Of a stretch of DNA of 56,806 nucleotides, positions 46,736 through 55,466 are shown one piece after another. Within the stretch, counting starts at the first letter, position 1. Each line of letters opens with the position of its first letter. A program made the translations under genes and the position numbers. The notes below the pieces were generated by a model. The model did no database searches. It saw only the letters and a program-made list of their open reading frames with translations, and was not told the origin of the DNA. This DNA comes from Novosphingobium sp. 17-62-19 (GTDB taxonomy: Bacteria > Pseudomonadota > Alphaproteobacteria > Sphingomonadales > Sphingomonadaceae): assembly GCF_002256775.1 (NCBI RefSeq), contig NZ_NCII01000049.1, positions 1 through 56,806 on the forward strand, in the 5' to 3' direction.

Positions 46736-47314
46736 TTACCAGAGCCCGATCGTCTGCACGAACAGCCATACGCCTGTTGCCACCAGCAGCGCCGCTGCAA
46801 TCATTCGCACCACATCGAGCGGGACGCGCTTTATCAAGGCATTACCGAACACGACAGCAGGCACATTGGCAATCATCATGCCCAGCGTGGTGCCCGCCGT
46901 GACCATCAGCGCATCGTTGAAGCGCGCGCCCAAGGCAATTGTGGCGATCTGCGTCTTGTCACCCATCTCGACGATGAAGAACGCGACGAGTGTGGTGAGG
47001 AAGGCACCATAGCGCGAGGGTTTCGGCGCTTCGTCATCGTCCAGTTTGTCTGGGACCAGCGTCCACAGTCCCATGGCCACGAAGCCGACCGCGATGGCGA
47101 TACGGAACCACATGCCATCGAGGAAAGCGGCGGCAGTTGCCCCCAGCAGGGCCGCAAGGAAATGGTTGGCAAGCGTTGCTGCCAGAATCCCGAGCACGAT
47201 CGGCATAGGCCGCTTGAACCGCGCGGCAAGGACGATGGCGAGAAGCTGCGTCTTGTCGCCGATCTCTGCCAGTGCGACGATCGCGGTGGAAGTGGTAAAA
47301 GCTTCGAAGATCAT
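46736..47314 (-). CDS. TMEM165/GDT1 family manganese transporter
   Basis: A 192-residue membrane protein starting MIFEAFTTSTAIVALAEIGD. It has six TM helices and the two family motifs E-x-G-D-K-T: AEIGDKTQLL in TM1 and VEMGDKTQIAT in TM4. Bacterial members such as MneA export Mn2+; plant and animal members move Mn2+/Ca2+ and H+. The leader carries a yybP-ykoY Mn2+ riboswitch, which supports the Mn2+ role strongly. The longer frame is rejected, because it would start inside the riboswitch. Confidence 0.93.
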   Translation of the reverse strand: MIFEAFTTSTAIVALAEIGDKTQLLAIVLAARFKRPMPIVLGILAATLANHFLAALLGATAAAFLDGMWFRIAIAVGFVAMGLWTLVPDKLDDDEAPKPSRYGAFLTTLVAFFIVEMGDKTQIATIALGARFNDALMVTAGTTLGMMIANVPAVVFGNALIKRVPLDVVRMIAAALLVATGVWLFVQTIGLW

Positions 47315-47384
47315 GACATTTCCGGGGCCGGGCGGAGCGATCTGGCCAACGACAGCGTGCCCCTCCACCCGGCCCGGATAGAAA
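47315..47384 (-). promoter_or_regulatory. Expression platform of the Mn2+ riboswitch
   Basis: Two mutually competing pairings are visible on the minus strand. GGGCCGGG (47368-47375) pairs with CCCGGCCC (47325-47332), which is next to the Shine-Dalgarno region of the transporter gene. CGCTGTCGTTGG (47346-47357) can pair over 12 bp, with one G-U, with CCAATGACAGCG at 47388-47399, the 3' strand of the aptamer closing stem. The direction of switching cannot be decided by eye. Confidence 0.65.
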
Positions 47385-47515
47385 GCGCGCTGTCATTGGT
47401 CTCGCCCGGGGGACCGGAAAAGTCCCGCCGCCTGCGCCATGGCCTCTCGACCAAGCATGTTGACGCTGAGGGCCGCTGCAAAAGCGGTGGCTACTCCCCA
47501 AGTGACGTGACTGCG
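47385..47515 (-). ncRNA. yybP-ykoY Mn2+ riboswitch aptamer
   Basis: The conserved core GGGGAGTAGCC is at 47489-47499 (minus strand). Then come a hairpin CCGCT-TTTGC-AGCGG, GCGTCAACATGCTTGG (the conserved GTCAACAT element), a hairpin GGGAC/GTCCC and the 3' core GGGCGAGACCAAT ending near 47395. The ends GTCAcTTG and CAATGAC form the closing stem. This layout is that of the yybP-ykoY aptamer that binds Mn2+ and controls Mn exporters. Confidence 0.88.
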
Positions 47516-47637
47516 CGTTAACCGCGTATGGCCAAAGGTGCAAGGCCGGGTCGGCTCTGAGTACTCGAAATCAGGACTGGTGCGGGCGCAGTTGCGTCGC
47601 TATAAAGTCTACTTATTTAGTTGATATAAGGTGCGGT

Positions 47638-48966
47638 ATGCGGTTGGTGATTGCGGCACTTCTGGCAACCGTGGCGGTTTCCTGCGCCTTTCCGGCTTTG
47701 GCGCACGACGATCCATGGAGCATTTCCGCATCGGCGCGGCTGCGTATTGAGTCCATCGACGGCCAGTTCCGCCCCGCACCCGCGCCCGAACATGACACGA
47801 TGGTATCGCTGCGCACAGAGATCGCCGCGCAATACAATGCCGGCCACTTGCGCTTCGTGGCGGAACTGTGGGACGCGCGTGCTTGGGGGCAGGATGTCCG
47901 CTCATCGGCCAATACCAGCGAGGTCAATGCACTGGAACTGGTACAGGCCAATGTGCAGGTGCCGCTGGCGGGCAAAAGTGTGCTGACACTGGGACGATAC
48001 ACGCTCGATCTGGGCAACCGCCGGATGGTGGCGCGACAGCGGTTTCGCAACACCACCAACGCCTTTACCGGCGCCTATCTTGCGCTTGATGGTGGGGCCG
48101 GGCGCAAGCTGGACTTGATGTTCGCGCTGCCTCACCAGCGTCTGCCCGATGATGTGGATGGCATCCGCAGCGACCGAGTGAAGTGGGACCGCGAGAATTT
48201 CGATGTCATGTTCTTCGGCGCGCATGGCACTTTGCCAGATGTGTTGGGTGGGACGCTGCTGCCCTATGCTTTCGGACTGATCGAGCGAGATGGCGCACGG
48301 CTCGCCACGGCCAATCGCCGCATCGGCACAGTGGGCGCGCGGCATTTCGTGAAGGCAATGCGCGGAGAGTGGGATCATGATCTGGAAGGTGCAGTGCAAT
48401 TCGGCAAGGCACGGCGCAGTTCCTCCGCTGCGGATCGCACAGACCTCGACGTCTTTGCATGGTTCGTCCACGCAGAATTGGGCCACACCTTGTCAGGCGG
48501 TTGGACACCGCGCATTGCCGTGCTGTTCGATGCAGCCAGTGGCGATGGCGGCAAGGCGGGCAAGTACACCCGCTTTGACACGCTCTATTCCGCACGCCGG
48601 TTCGAATTCGGGCCGAACGGACTCTACGGTCCATTCCGGCGCAGCAACATCGTCTCGCCATCGCTGCGGCTGGAAGTTGCGCCTTCCAAACGAACCGACG
48701 CCTTCGTGGCGTGGCGCAGTGCTTGGGCCGAAAACAGGCGCGACCAGTTCGCCGCGACCGGGGTACGCAATGCGACCAACACTTCGGGCAGCCTCGGCGC
48801 ACACCAGATCGAAAGCCGTGTGCGCCACTGGATCGTGCCGGGATTGCTACAGATTGATGCAGGTGCGGCCTTGCTGCTGAAACGCGGGCTTTTGCGCGAT
48901 GCGACCAATGCACCGGTCAGCGGCAACACGCGCTATGGTTATGTCGACCTGACGCTTACGCTATGA
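47638..48966 (+). CDS. Alginate-export-domain outer-membrane porin
   Basis: A 442-residue beta-barrel protein with a signal peptide (MRLVIAALLATVAVSCAF, ends ALA-HD). It fits the alginate_exp (AlgE-like) domain: SARLRIESIDGQFRP, LRFVAELWDARAWGQDV, LTLGRYTLDLGNRRMVARQRFRN and YVDLTLTL at the end. These porins of non-alginate bacteria are general or anion channels. AAGG upstream supports ATG 47638. The 3' end overlaps the DUF1289 gene by 28 bases, on opposite strands. Confidence 0.88.
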   Translation: MRLVIAALLATVAVSCAFPALAHDDPWSISASARLRIESIDGQFRPAPAPEHDTMVSLRTEIAAQYNAGHLRFVAELWDARAWGQDVRSSANTSEVNALELVQANVQVPLAGKSVLTLGRYTLDLGNRRMVARQRFRNTTNAFTGAYLALDGGAGRKLDLMFALPHQRLPDDVDGIRSDRVKWDRENFDVMFFGAHGTLPDVLGGTLLPYAFGLIERDGARLATANRRIGTVGARHFVKAMRGEWDHDLEGAVQFGKARRSSSAADRTDLDVFAWFVHAELGHTLSGGWTPRIAVLFDAASGDGGKAGKYTRFDTLYSARRFEFGPNGLYGPFRRSNIVSPSLRLEVAPSKRTDAFVAWRSAWAENRRDQFAATGVRNATNTSGSLGAHQIESRVRHWIVPGLLQIDAGAALLLKRGLLRDATNAPVSGNTRYGYVDLTLTL

Positions 48967-49127
48967 CGGCTCGCCACTTCGCCAAGGATTGCTTGCTTGC
49001 GCGCTGCACTTGCAGCGGGCCAAGCGGTAATTTCCTCGATCGTCCGGTAGCATCCCCGGCACAGCTGCTGCGCCGGTTCAATCACGCAAACGCCGGTGCA
49101 TGGGCTCGGCGGATCGGCAGACGTCAC
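48939..49127 (-). CDS. DUF1289 family protein
   Basis: A 62-residue protein starting at GTG 49127 (MTSADPPSPCTGVCVIEPAQ), which overlaps the peptidase TGA by four bases (GTGA) with GGAG ten bases upstream. The Cys pattern C-x3-C-x10-C-x2-C (PCTGVCVIEPAQQLCRGCYR) is the family signature, probably an Fe-S or Zn site. Function unknown. Confidence 0.9.
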   Translation of the reverse strand: MTSADPPSPCTGVCVIEPAQQLCRGCYRTIEEITAWPAASAARKQAILGEVASRHSVSVRST

Positions 49128-50434
49128 CGGGCTGACTTCTCCGCAGAGAGCCGGGTCATCAGCAGGGCAGCACGCTTGGCCTGAGTCCACAGGCTAGGCA
49201 CGTCGACCGTCTCACCCGGCGCATGGTCGCCCGTGGAATGTGGGCCGAGGCCGACCAAACCGTCGATGTATTCCGCCACAAAGCTGATATCGCCCGCGCC
49301 ACGCTTCATCGGGTCGAGCGGTTGCATTTCGGGCAGGCCGAGCGTGGCGTTGACGCCATTGAGCTTTGCCAGCAGCGCCTTGTTGCCCTCGGTCGGGGCC
49401 ATCGGCGGATAACCTTCACTGAAGGTGATCTTGGCCGAGGTTACGCCGGGGAACTTGCGCGCGACGATGGCCTCCATCTTGCGCATTGCAGCGCGGTTCT
49501 GCTCAAGACTGAGCGTGCGCAGATCGCCACGCGCGACAGCTTTTCCGGCGATGATGTTTGTCTTGCCTCGCGCCGAAACGTGGGCGTTGTCTTTCGCAAC
49601 GTCTGCCTGCGCCCCACCCGCAATCAGACCGACGTTGAGCGTGAGATAGGGTTCGGGCAGTTCTTCACGCAAGGCGGTGATCATCTTTGCCGCAGCGTAG
49701 ATCGCACCATCGCCCGACTTCGGGTTCCACACCCCGCTCGAATGGCCAGAAAGCGCCTCGATGGTCAGCGTCCAGCTTTGTGAGGAGCGACGCGCGATCG
49801 AGCCCATGTCTTTGCCATCTTCACGGCTGAGCCCTTCGAAATCGAGCGCGACGTCTGCCGCCTTTGCCGCAGCGACCAGATCGGCACGGGCGACTTCGGT
49901 GGGAGAGCCTGCCTCTTCCTCGTCACCGGTCAGGAACACTTCAATATTGGCGGTTTTTAGCGTTCCCGCGGCCTGCATTGCACGCGCAGCGGCAAGGATT
50001 ACGGCAATGCCGCCTTTGTCGTCCCCTACACCGGGGCCAATCGCCTTATCGCCCTTCAGCACATAAGTCTGGAATGGCGAATCAGGTTCGAACACCGTGT
50101 CGAGGTGGCCGATGAGCAACAGTTTCTTGGCGCCCTTGCGGCCCTTGTGCGTGAGGACAAGGTGACCCGCGCGGCCGATCTGCTCCATAGGTATCCAACG
50201 GGCCGTGAAGCCCAGTGCAGTGAATTCCGGCACCACGATGTCACGTACCTTGCGTACGCCATCCAGATTGCGGCTGCCAGAGTTCTGGTTGACCATGGTC
50301 TCAAGGAATTTCAGCGTGCGCTTCTGTTCTGTATCGACAGTTGCGACCATTTTTGCCTCACCGCCGCTGGGGGCGGCCTGCGCAGAGCCACAAATCACGG
50401 CAAGAGACACGACAACAGCGGAAATCGAACGCAT
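49124..50434 (-). CDS. M20 family metallopeptidase, glutamate carboxypeptidase-like
   Basis: A 436-residue exported zinc peptidase with a signal peptide (MRSISAVVVSLAVICGSAQA). Motifs are GHLDTVFE (His, Asp), GPGVGDDKGG (bridging Asp), LTGDEEEAGSP (catalytic Glu) and GLGPHSTGDHAPGE (C-terminal His). The dimerisation domain lies in the middle. The pattern matches CPG2-type peptidases that release C-terminal Glu from peptides or folates. The start at ATG 50434 yields a proper signal sequence. It is followed by DUF1289 in one transcript. Confidence 0.92.
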   Translation of the reverse strand: MRSISAVVVSLAVICGSAQAAPSGGEAKMVATVDTEQKRTLKFLETMVNQNSGSRNLDGVRKVRDIVVPEFTALGFTARWIPMEQIGRAGHLVLTHKGRKGAKKLLLIGHLDTVFEPDSPFQTYVLKGDKAIGPGVGDDKGGIAVILAAARAMQAAGTLKTANIEVFLTGDEEEAGSPTEVARADLVAAAKAADVALDFEGLSREDGKDMGSIARRSSQSWTLTIEALSGHSSGVWNPKSGDGAIYAAAKMITALREELPEPYLTLNVGLIAGGAQADVAKDNAHVSARGKTNIIAGKAVARGDLRTLSLEQNRAAMRKMEAIVARKFPGVTSAKITFSEGYPPMAPTEGNKALLAKLNGVNATLGLPEMQPLDPMKRGAGDISFVAEYIDGLVGLGPHSTGDHAPGETVDVPSLWTQAKRAALLMTRLSAEKSAR

Positions 50435-50761
50435 CTGAGGCTCCTTTGGCGTCCACGTTGGCGCGCGCGCCCTGCCCATGCAACCGCCTTTTCCGCGAAT
50501 TTCCTTGCCTTATTGCCAATCTATACCTATGTGCGCCGCAGCAAGACCGGCGGCGGACTTATCCGCTGCAATCCGGGTGCTGGCGTGAGAGCCTGCTGAA
50601 AAGCACTGGCTCCGCCCCGGACGAACGGTTTTTGCCCCGCCCGCTTCCCCTTTCACGCATGGGTCGCACGATCGACCCCGCATGTGCCTTTTCGGCGCTT
50701 GCGCATAGCGAACCCAATTTGCGCGTCGGCTTTTGCCGATACGTTTCACGAAAGCATATTC
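50435..50761. other. Gene-free divergent region upstream of rhlE
   Basis: About 330 bases between the divergent M20 peptidase and RNA helicase genes. It must hold both promoters. The rhlE side may be a long mRNA leader, as often seen for cold-responsive helicases. No conserved RNA structure or gene could be recognised. Confidence 0.5.
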
Positions 50762-52282
50762 ATGTCATTTTTTGCTGAACTCGGCCTTGCCGAACCCATT
50801 CTCCGTGCCCTCGAAGCCAAGGGCTACAACGATCCTACCCCGATCCAGCGCCAGTCGATCCCCGCGCTGCTCGAAGGCCGCGACCTGCTCGGCATTGCGC
50901 AGACCGGAACCGGCAAGACCGCCGCATTCGCGCTGCCTTCATTGCATCGCCTTGCTGCCAACCGCATTGATCGCAAGCCGGCTTCGTGCCGCATGTTGAT
51001 CCTTTCGCCGACGCGCGAACTGGCGGCGCAGATTGCCGACAATATCGAGGGCTATGCCAAGTACCTCAACATCTCGGTTGCCTGCGTGTTCGGCGGCGTC
51101 CCCGTCGGCAAGCAGGCCCGCCGCCTTGTGCCCGGCGTCGACATCCTTGTCGCCACGCCCGGCCGCCTGCTCGACCTGATCGACCAGCGCGCGCTGACAC
51201 TCAGCCGCACCGAAATCTTCGTGCTTGATGAAGCCGACCAGATGATGGACCTCGGCTTTATCCATGCGCTGAAGCGCGTGGCCAACCTGCTGCCGAAAAC
51301 ACGCCAGAGCCTGTTCTTCTCCGCCACGATGCCAAAGGCGATCGAGGATCTGGGCAAGCAGTTCATCGTCAACCCGGTGCGCGTCGAAGTCGCCCCGAAC
51401 TCGACCACGGCCGAGCGCGTCGAACAGTACGTCACCTTCATCAACCAAGCAGAAAAGCAGGCACTGCTGACACTGCGTATCCGCACGCTGCTGGCGTCGA
51501 AGGAAATGGACCGCGCATTGGTGTTCACCCGCACGAAGCACGGCGCAGACCGCGTGGTGCGCCACCTGATCTCTGCCGGGATCGAAGCGCGCGCCATTCA
51601 CGGCAACAAGAGCCAGGCCCAGCGCACCGCCGCACTTGAAGCTTTCCGTCAGGGTTCGTGCCCTGTGCTGGTGGCAACCGACATCGCCGCGCGCGGGATC
51701 GACGTTTCGGGCGTTTCGCACGTCTTCAACTTCGAACTGCCTAACGTGCCTGAGCAGTACGTCCACCGCATTGGCCGCACCGCGCGCGCCGGGGCCGATG
51801 GCATCGCGATGAGCTTCTGCGCGCCGGATGAAAAGCCGTACCTCAAGGACATCGAGAAGCTTACCCGCCTCAAGATCGACACGATGGCCCTGCCGGAAAA
51901 CTTCCTGTCCGAAGCCGCAAAACTGCCCGCTCCTACCCGCAAGCCTGCCGAAGAAGAGCGCGATGCCCGCCATGATGCCCGCGCCCAGCGTGGCAATGGT
52001 GGCCGTGGCGGCAGCGGTCAACCGCGCGGAGAGCAAAAGCGCGGAAACCAGAACTTTGGCGGCAAGGCACAGGGCCGTGACGGACGCCCGCGCGACACTT
52101 CACCGCGTCAGGAACGCCGTGATGGTGCCGCGAATGATCGTGGGCCGGTGCGCAATCCGGTGCTTGATGCGACCGTCAATGGCGGCGAGCGTGACGGCAA
52201 TCAGCCGCGCAACTTCCGCCCACGTGGCGGCGGCGCGCCCGGCGTAGGCGCACACCGCAACAAGGTGCGCCGCGCCAGCTGA
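50762..52282 (+). CDS. rhlE: DEAD-box RNA helicase, RhlE type
   Basis: A 506-residue ATP-dependent RNA helicase starting MSFFAELGLAEPILRALEAK. All motifs are present: YNDPTPIQRQSIP (Q), AQTGTGKT (I), PTREL (Ia), TPGR (Ib), DEAD (II), SAT (III), ATDIAARGID (V) and HRIGRTARAG (VI). Residues about 400-506 are a disordered Arg/Gly/Asn-rich tail that binds RNA. It acts in ribosome assembly and RNA decay. The longer frame is discarded, as it begins in a region without similarity. Confidence 0.95.
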   Translation: MSFFAELGLAEPILRALEAKGYNDPTPIQRQSIPALLEGRDLLGIAQTGTGKTAAFALPSLHRLAANRIDRKPASCRMLILSPTRELAAQIADNIEGYAKYLNISVACVFGGVPVGKQARRLVPGVDILVATPGRLLDLIDQRALTLSRTEIFVLDEADQMMDLGFIHALKRVANLLPKTRQSLFFSATMPKAIEDLGKQFIVNPVRVEVAPNSTTAERVEQYVTFINQAEKQALLTLRIRTLLASKEMDRALVFTRTKHGADRVVRHLISAGIEARAIHGNKSQAQRTAALEAFRQGSCPVLVATDIAARGIDVSGVSHVFNFELPNVPEQYVHRIGRTARAGADGIAMSFCAPDEKPYLKDIEKLTRLKIDTMALPENFLSEAAKLPAPTRKPAEEERDARHDARAQRGNGGRGGSGQPRGEQKRGNQNFGGKAQGRDGRPRDTSPRQERRDGAANDRGPVRNPVLDATVNGGERDGNQPRNFRPRGGGAPGVGAHRNKVRRAS

Positions 52283-52314
52283 TTCGTCACAGTGGTAAGT
52301 TACAAACGCCATCC

Positions 52315-52345
52315 CAGCCTTGGCCGGGGTGGCGTTTTGTTGTTT
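52315..52345 (+). terminator. Rho-independent terminator of rhlE
   Basis: AACGCCAtCCC and GGGgTGGCGTT form the stem around AGCCTTGGCC, followed by TTGTTGTTT. It starts 33 bases after the rhlE stop and ends next to the converging lipoprotein stop. Confidence 0.85.
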
Positions 52346-52348
52346 GCG

Positions 52349-52753
52349 CTACTTTGCCAGCTCTACCGGCGTAAATTCGCCCAACCCGCACGACCCACGG
52401 TTCATCGGACCGGAACCAGCATTGTTCACGATCACCGTGATGATATCCACGTTGCACAGCTGCGACAGTGACGTGGCGTAAGAGAACGCGCGCTCGAACC
52501 CCAATCCATTGCAGCGACGCGGCAGGCTGTTGCGATACCAGGTGTTTGCACCGGTGCGGAAATCGATGGTCCAGTCATCGCGGACGATGCTTTCACGGAT
52601 CGACTGGATTGGCAGGCAGGTGACAGGCTTGCCGGTGACTGTTGCCTTGGGAATGTCGGCGCGGTGGCCGTCGTTGCCTTTGTTCTCACCAGCAGCGCAG
52701 CTCGCCAAAGCCAGTGACAAACTTGCAATAAGGATTGGAGTCGTGCGCTTCAT
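52349..52753 (-). CDS. Putative lipoprotein
   Basis: A 134-residue protein with a lipoprotein signal (MKRTTPILIASLSLALASC, lipobox LASC, Cys19). The body has four more Cys (TCLPIQ, PRRCNGLG, QLCNV and RGSCGLGEF) and a conserved DDWTIDFRTGANTWYRNSLP. It resembles small sphingomonad lipoproteins without an assigned role. ATG 52753 overlaps the nth stop by four bases (ATGA) and has AGGAGAG upstream. The longer frame is antisense-shifted and dropped. Confidence 0.82.
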   Translation of the reverse strand: MKRTTPILIASLSLALASCAAGENKGNDGHRADIPKATVTGKPVTCLPIQSIRESIVRDDWTIDFRTGANTWYRNSLPRRCNGLGFERAFSYATSLSQLCNVDIITVIVNNAGSGPMNRGSCGLGEFTPVELAK

Positions 52754-53451
52754 GCCATGCTCTCCTTGCGTTTCCGCGCGACAGGCTTTTGCGCTGCCGT
52801 TGCGGGTTTCGCCCCCTTCTCCAGAACCTTGCCCTTGAACGCGCAAAGGTCAACCAGTCCGCAGTGCCAGCATTCGGGTGTGCGCGCCTTGCAGATGTAG
52901 CGCCCATGCAGGATCAGCCAGTGGTGTGCGCCCACACGAAAAGGTTGGGGGACGTGTTTCTCCAGTCCCTTTTCAACGGCGAGCGGCGTCTTGCCCTTCG
53001 CAAGGCCGGTGCGATTGCCGACGCGGAAGATGTGTGTGTCGACTGCAAAGGTCTCCGCGCCAAAAGCGCAGTTCATCACTACATTGGCAGTCTTGCGCCC
53101 CACGCCGGGCAATTCGGTCAGCAGATCGCGGTCTGCCGGAACTTCGCCACCGTGCTGCCTGACGAGAATCTCTGCCATCGCCATAACGTTTTTGGCCTTG
53201 GAATTGAACAGGCCGATGGTTTTGATGTGCTGCTTCAGCCCATCTTCGCCCAGATCCAGCATGTCCTGTGGCGTCTTCACGATGGCGAACAGCTTGCGCG
53301 TTGCTTTGTTCACGCCAACATCGGTTGCCTGCGCCGAAAGCGTGACGGCCACCAGCAGCTGGTAGGTGTTGCCGTATTCCAACTCAGTCTCGGGCGAAGG
53401 ATTGGCCTCGGCGAGACGGCGGAAGAATTCGAATACGTCCGCCTTCTTCAT
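52750..53451 (-). CDS. nth: Endonuclease III
   Basis: A 233-residue DNA glycosylase/AP lyase that removes oxidised pyrimidines. It has the helix-hairpin-helix LPGVGRKTANVVM with the catalytic Lys, the catalytic Asp in AVDTHIFRVGNR, and a [4Fe-4S] cluster site C-x6-C-x2-C-x5-C (CKARTPECWHCGLVDLC). The C-terminal tail is Lys/Ala-rich. The start ATG 53451 overlaps the end of dapB. The order dapB-nth-lipoprotein is one operon. Confidence 0.96.
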   Translation of the reverse strand: MKKADVFEFFRRLAEANPSPETELEYGNTYQLLVAVTLSAQATDVGVNKATRKLFAIVKTPQDMLDLGEDGLKQHIKTIGLFNSKAKNVMAMAEILVRQHGGEVPADRDLLTELPGVGRKTANVVMNCAFGAETFAVDTHIFRVGNRTGLAKGKTPLAVEKGLEKHVPQPFRVGAHHWLILHGRYICKARTPECWHCGLVDLCAFKGKVLEKGAKPATAAQKPVARKRKESMA

Positions 53452-53452
53452 C

Positions 53453-54181
53453 TTACAGACCCAACACTTCGGGCATGGTATAGCGGCCTGGCTTCTGCCC
53501 CAGCAGCCATTCCGCCGCGCGCACCGCACCTTTGGCAAAGATCGCGCGGTTTTCGGCGAGGTGCGAGAACGTCAGCCGTTCATTGTCCGCCAGAAAATGC
53601 ACCGAATGGTCACCCGCCACCGATCCGCCTCGCAACGATGCAAAACCGATGGTGCCTGCCTGACGCGCGCCAGTGATCCCGTCGCGCCCGCGCACGGCTT
53701 CATTGGCCAGCGCAACGCCGCGCCCCTTGGCCGCCGCCTCGCCCAGCAGCAGTGCGGTGCCCGATGGCGCGTCCACCTTCATGCGGTGGTGCGTCTCGAC
53801 GATCTCGATGTCCCAATCGTCGCCCAGCCTCTGCGCCGCTTCGCGCACCAGATGGGCGAGCAGCGTAACGCCAAGCGAGGTATTGCCAGTCTGCAACACC
53901 GGAATGCTCACCGCAGCCGCATCGATCAGCCAGTGGTGGCGCTCTTCAAGGCCGGTGGTGCCAATCACGACGGGAATGCCCGCATGGATCGCTGCGTCCA
54001 GATTGAACTCCAGCGCAGCGGGAGCGGAGAAATCAACCAGCACATCGCTGGCCTGCGCCAGCGCAAGCGGATCGCCACCTTTATCGATTCCGCCTGCAAA
54101 GTCGTGCCCCGCAGCCGCCACAGCTGCCTGCAGCGCATTGCCCATTCGTCCAGCGCTGCCGATAATCCCGATTCTGGTCAT
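53453..54181 (-). CDS. dapB: 4-hydroxy-tetrahydrodipicolinate reductase
   Basis: A 242-residue NAD(P)H-dependent reductase of the lysine/diaminopimelate pathway. The Rossmann motif is MTRIGIIGSAGRMG, the substrate site ETHHRMKVDAPSGTAL, and GTTGLEERH and SLRGGSVAGDHSVHFL are conserved. It heads the operon with nth. It is divergent from the sirtuin gene, with starts 36 bases apart. Confidence 0.96.
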   Translation of the reverse strand: MTRIGIIGSAGRMGNALQAAVAAAGHDFAGGIDKGGDPLALAQASDVLVDFSAPAALEFNLDAAIHAGIPVVIGTTGLEERHHWLIDAAAVSIPVLQTGNTSLGVTLLAHLVREAAQRLGDDWDIEIVETHHRMKVDAPSGTALLLGEAAAKGRGVALANEAVRGRDGITGARQAGTIGFASLRGGSVAGDHSVHFLADNERLTFSHLAENRAIFAKGAVRAAEWLLGQKPGRYTMPEVLGL

Positions 54182-54216
54182 TGCTTACCCCTTGCGTGGC
54201 GTGCTTCATGGTCGGG

Positions 54217-54930
54217 ATGAGCAAGCTGCGCAATATCGTCATTCTCACCGGAGCGGGAATTTCCGCCGAATCCGGCATCGACACTTTCCGCAGTGAAGGC
54301 GGATTGTGGGAGCAACATCGGGTGGAGGACGTTGCCACGCCCGAAGCTTTCGTGCGCGATCCCGATCTGGTTCTGCGCTTTTACGACATGCGGCGTGAGG
54401 CGATCCAGACAAAACAGCCCAACGCTGCCCACGTGGCGCTCGCCCGGCTGGACCGTGAATGGCCAAAACGCGAAGGCGGGGATGTGTTGATCGTAACGCA
54501 GAACGTGGATGACCTGCACGAGAGAGGCGGCGCATTGAATGTCCTGCACATGCATGGCGAACATCTCAACGCGTGGTGCATTGCCTGCGACACACGCCAT
54601 CGGTGGACAGGGCCGCTGATCCACCGCCCGCCATGCCCGGCGTGCGGAATGGCGGCGCTGCGCCCCGATATCGTGTGGTTTGGCGAGATGCCCTATCGTA
54701 TGGAGGAAATTTACGCCGCCGTTTCTACTGCTGATCTTTTTGTCTCGATCGGTACTTCCGGCGCGGTCTACCCGGCTGCCGGGCTTGTGCGCAACGCGCG
54801 TGACCTTGGCGTGCAGACGCTCGAACTCAATCTCGAACGCTCGAAAGGGTCTGCGTGGTTCCATGAAACCCGGCTTGGTCCCGCAACGCAGATCGTGCCG
54901 GATTGGGTGGGCGAACTGCTCTCGTCATGA
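54217..54930 (+). CDS. cobB: NAD-dependent protein deacylase (sirtuin, CobB type)
   Basis: A 237-residue sirtuin starting MSKLRNIVILTGAGISAESG. NAD-binding motifs are GAGISAESGIDTFR and TQNVDD; the catalytic His is in HMHGEHL. The Zn site has Cys pairs CIAC and CPAC. FYDMRRE holds the Y-x-x-R of class III sirtuins that remove succinyl groups, as in E. coli CobB and SIRT5. A start nine bases earlier (MVGMSKL) is possible. A role in deacylating lysines, including those of acyl-CoA synthetases, is expected from the family. Confidence 0.94.
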   Translation: MSKLRNIVILTGAGISAESGIDTFRSEGGLWEQHRVEDVATPEAFVRDPDLVLRFYDMRREAIQTKQPNAAHVALARLDREWPKREGGDVLIVTQNVDDLHERGGALNVLHMHGEHLNAWCIACDTRHRWTGPLIHRPPCPACGMAALRPDIVWFGEMPYRMEEIYAAVSTADLFVSIGTSGAVYPAAGLVRNARDLGVQTLELNLERSKGSAWFHETRLGPATQIVPDWVGELLSS

Positions 54931-55001
54931 AGTGTTGCGAAGCGCAATAAGGTTGAACGCCGCCCTACCGGCCAGCCGCGAATCATGTTATCTACATCGG
55001 T

Positions 55002-55409
55002 GTGAACAACGCGATCCCCCACCTCGTCCCGATTTCCGTCGATCCCGCCGACATTGATTTCATGGGGCACGTTAACAACGCGTCCTACCTGAAGTGGGTG
55101 CAGGACGCGGTGATAGACCACTGGCGCGCAATTGCGCCTGCCGATGCGGTGGCAGCGCACCTGTGGGTCGCGCTGAAACACGAGATCACCTATCGCCGAC
55201 CAACCTTTCTGGACGACGCGGTGATTGCCCATGTCATCCTTGAAAAGGTGCAAGGTGCACGCGCGTTCTACGAAACGATCATCAAGCGCGGCGAAGACGT
55301 GCTGGCGGAAGTCAAATCCAGCTGGTGCTGCCTTGACGCCGAAACGCTGCGGCCGGCACGGCTTGCGCGCGATCTGGTGGAGAAGTTCCTGCCATCTTCG
55401 GCGGCTTAA
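55002..55409 (+). CDS. 4-hydroxybenzoyl-CoA thioesterase-like hot-dog protein
   Basis: A 135-residue hot-dog protein from GTG 55002 (MNNAIPHLVPISVDPADIDF). DIDFMGHVNNASYLKWVQDAV carries the active Asp and the GHVNN signature. It is similar throughout to the protein at 25825, including HEITYRRPTFLDDAV versus HEIDYRGNISEGESV. It likely hydrolyses acyl-CoA. The start has no strong Shine-Dalgarno sequence, so a leaderless or weak start is possible. Confidence 0.88.
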   Translation: MNNAIPHLVPISVDPADIDFMGHVNNASYLKWVQDAVIDHWRAIAPADAVAAHLWVALKHEITYRRPTFLDDAVIAHVILEKVQGARAFYETIIKRGEDVLAEVKSSWCCLDAETLRPARLARDLVEKFLPSSAA

Positions 55410-55466
55410 CACGCCCGGCAGATGCAATATACCAATCGTTGACCATGCGCGGATAGTTCTGCGGCG

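Noticed and set aside
54217-54930. Sirtuin as a SIR2-type defence effector
   Set aside because: It is a small CobB/SIRT5-like deacylase with its own Zn site and no defence neighbours.
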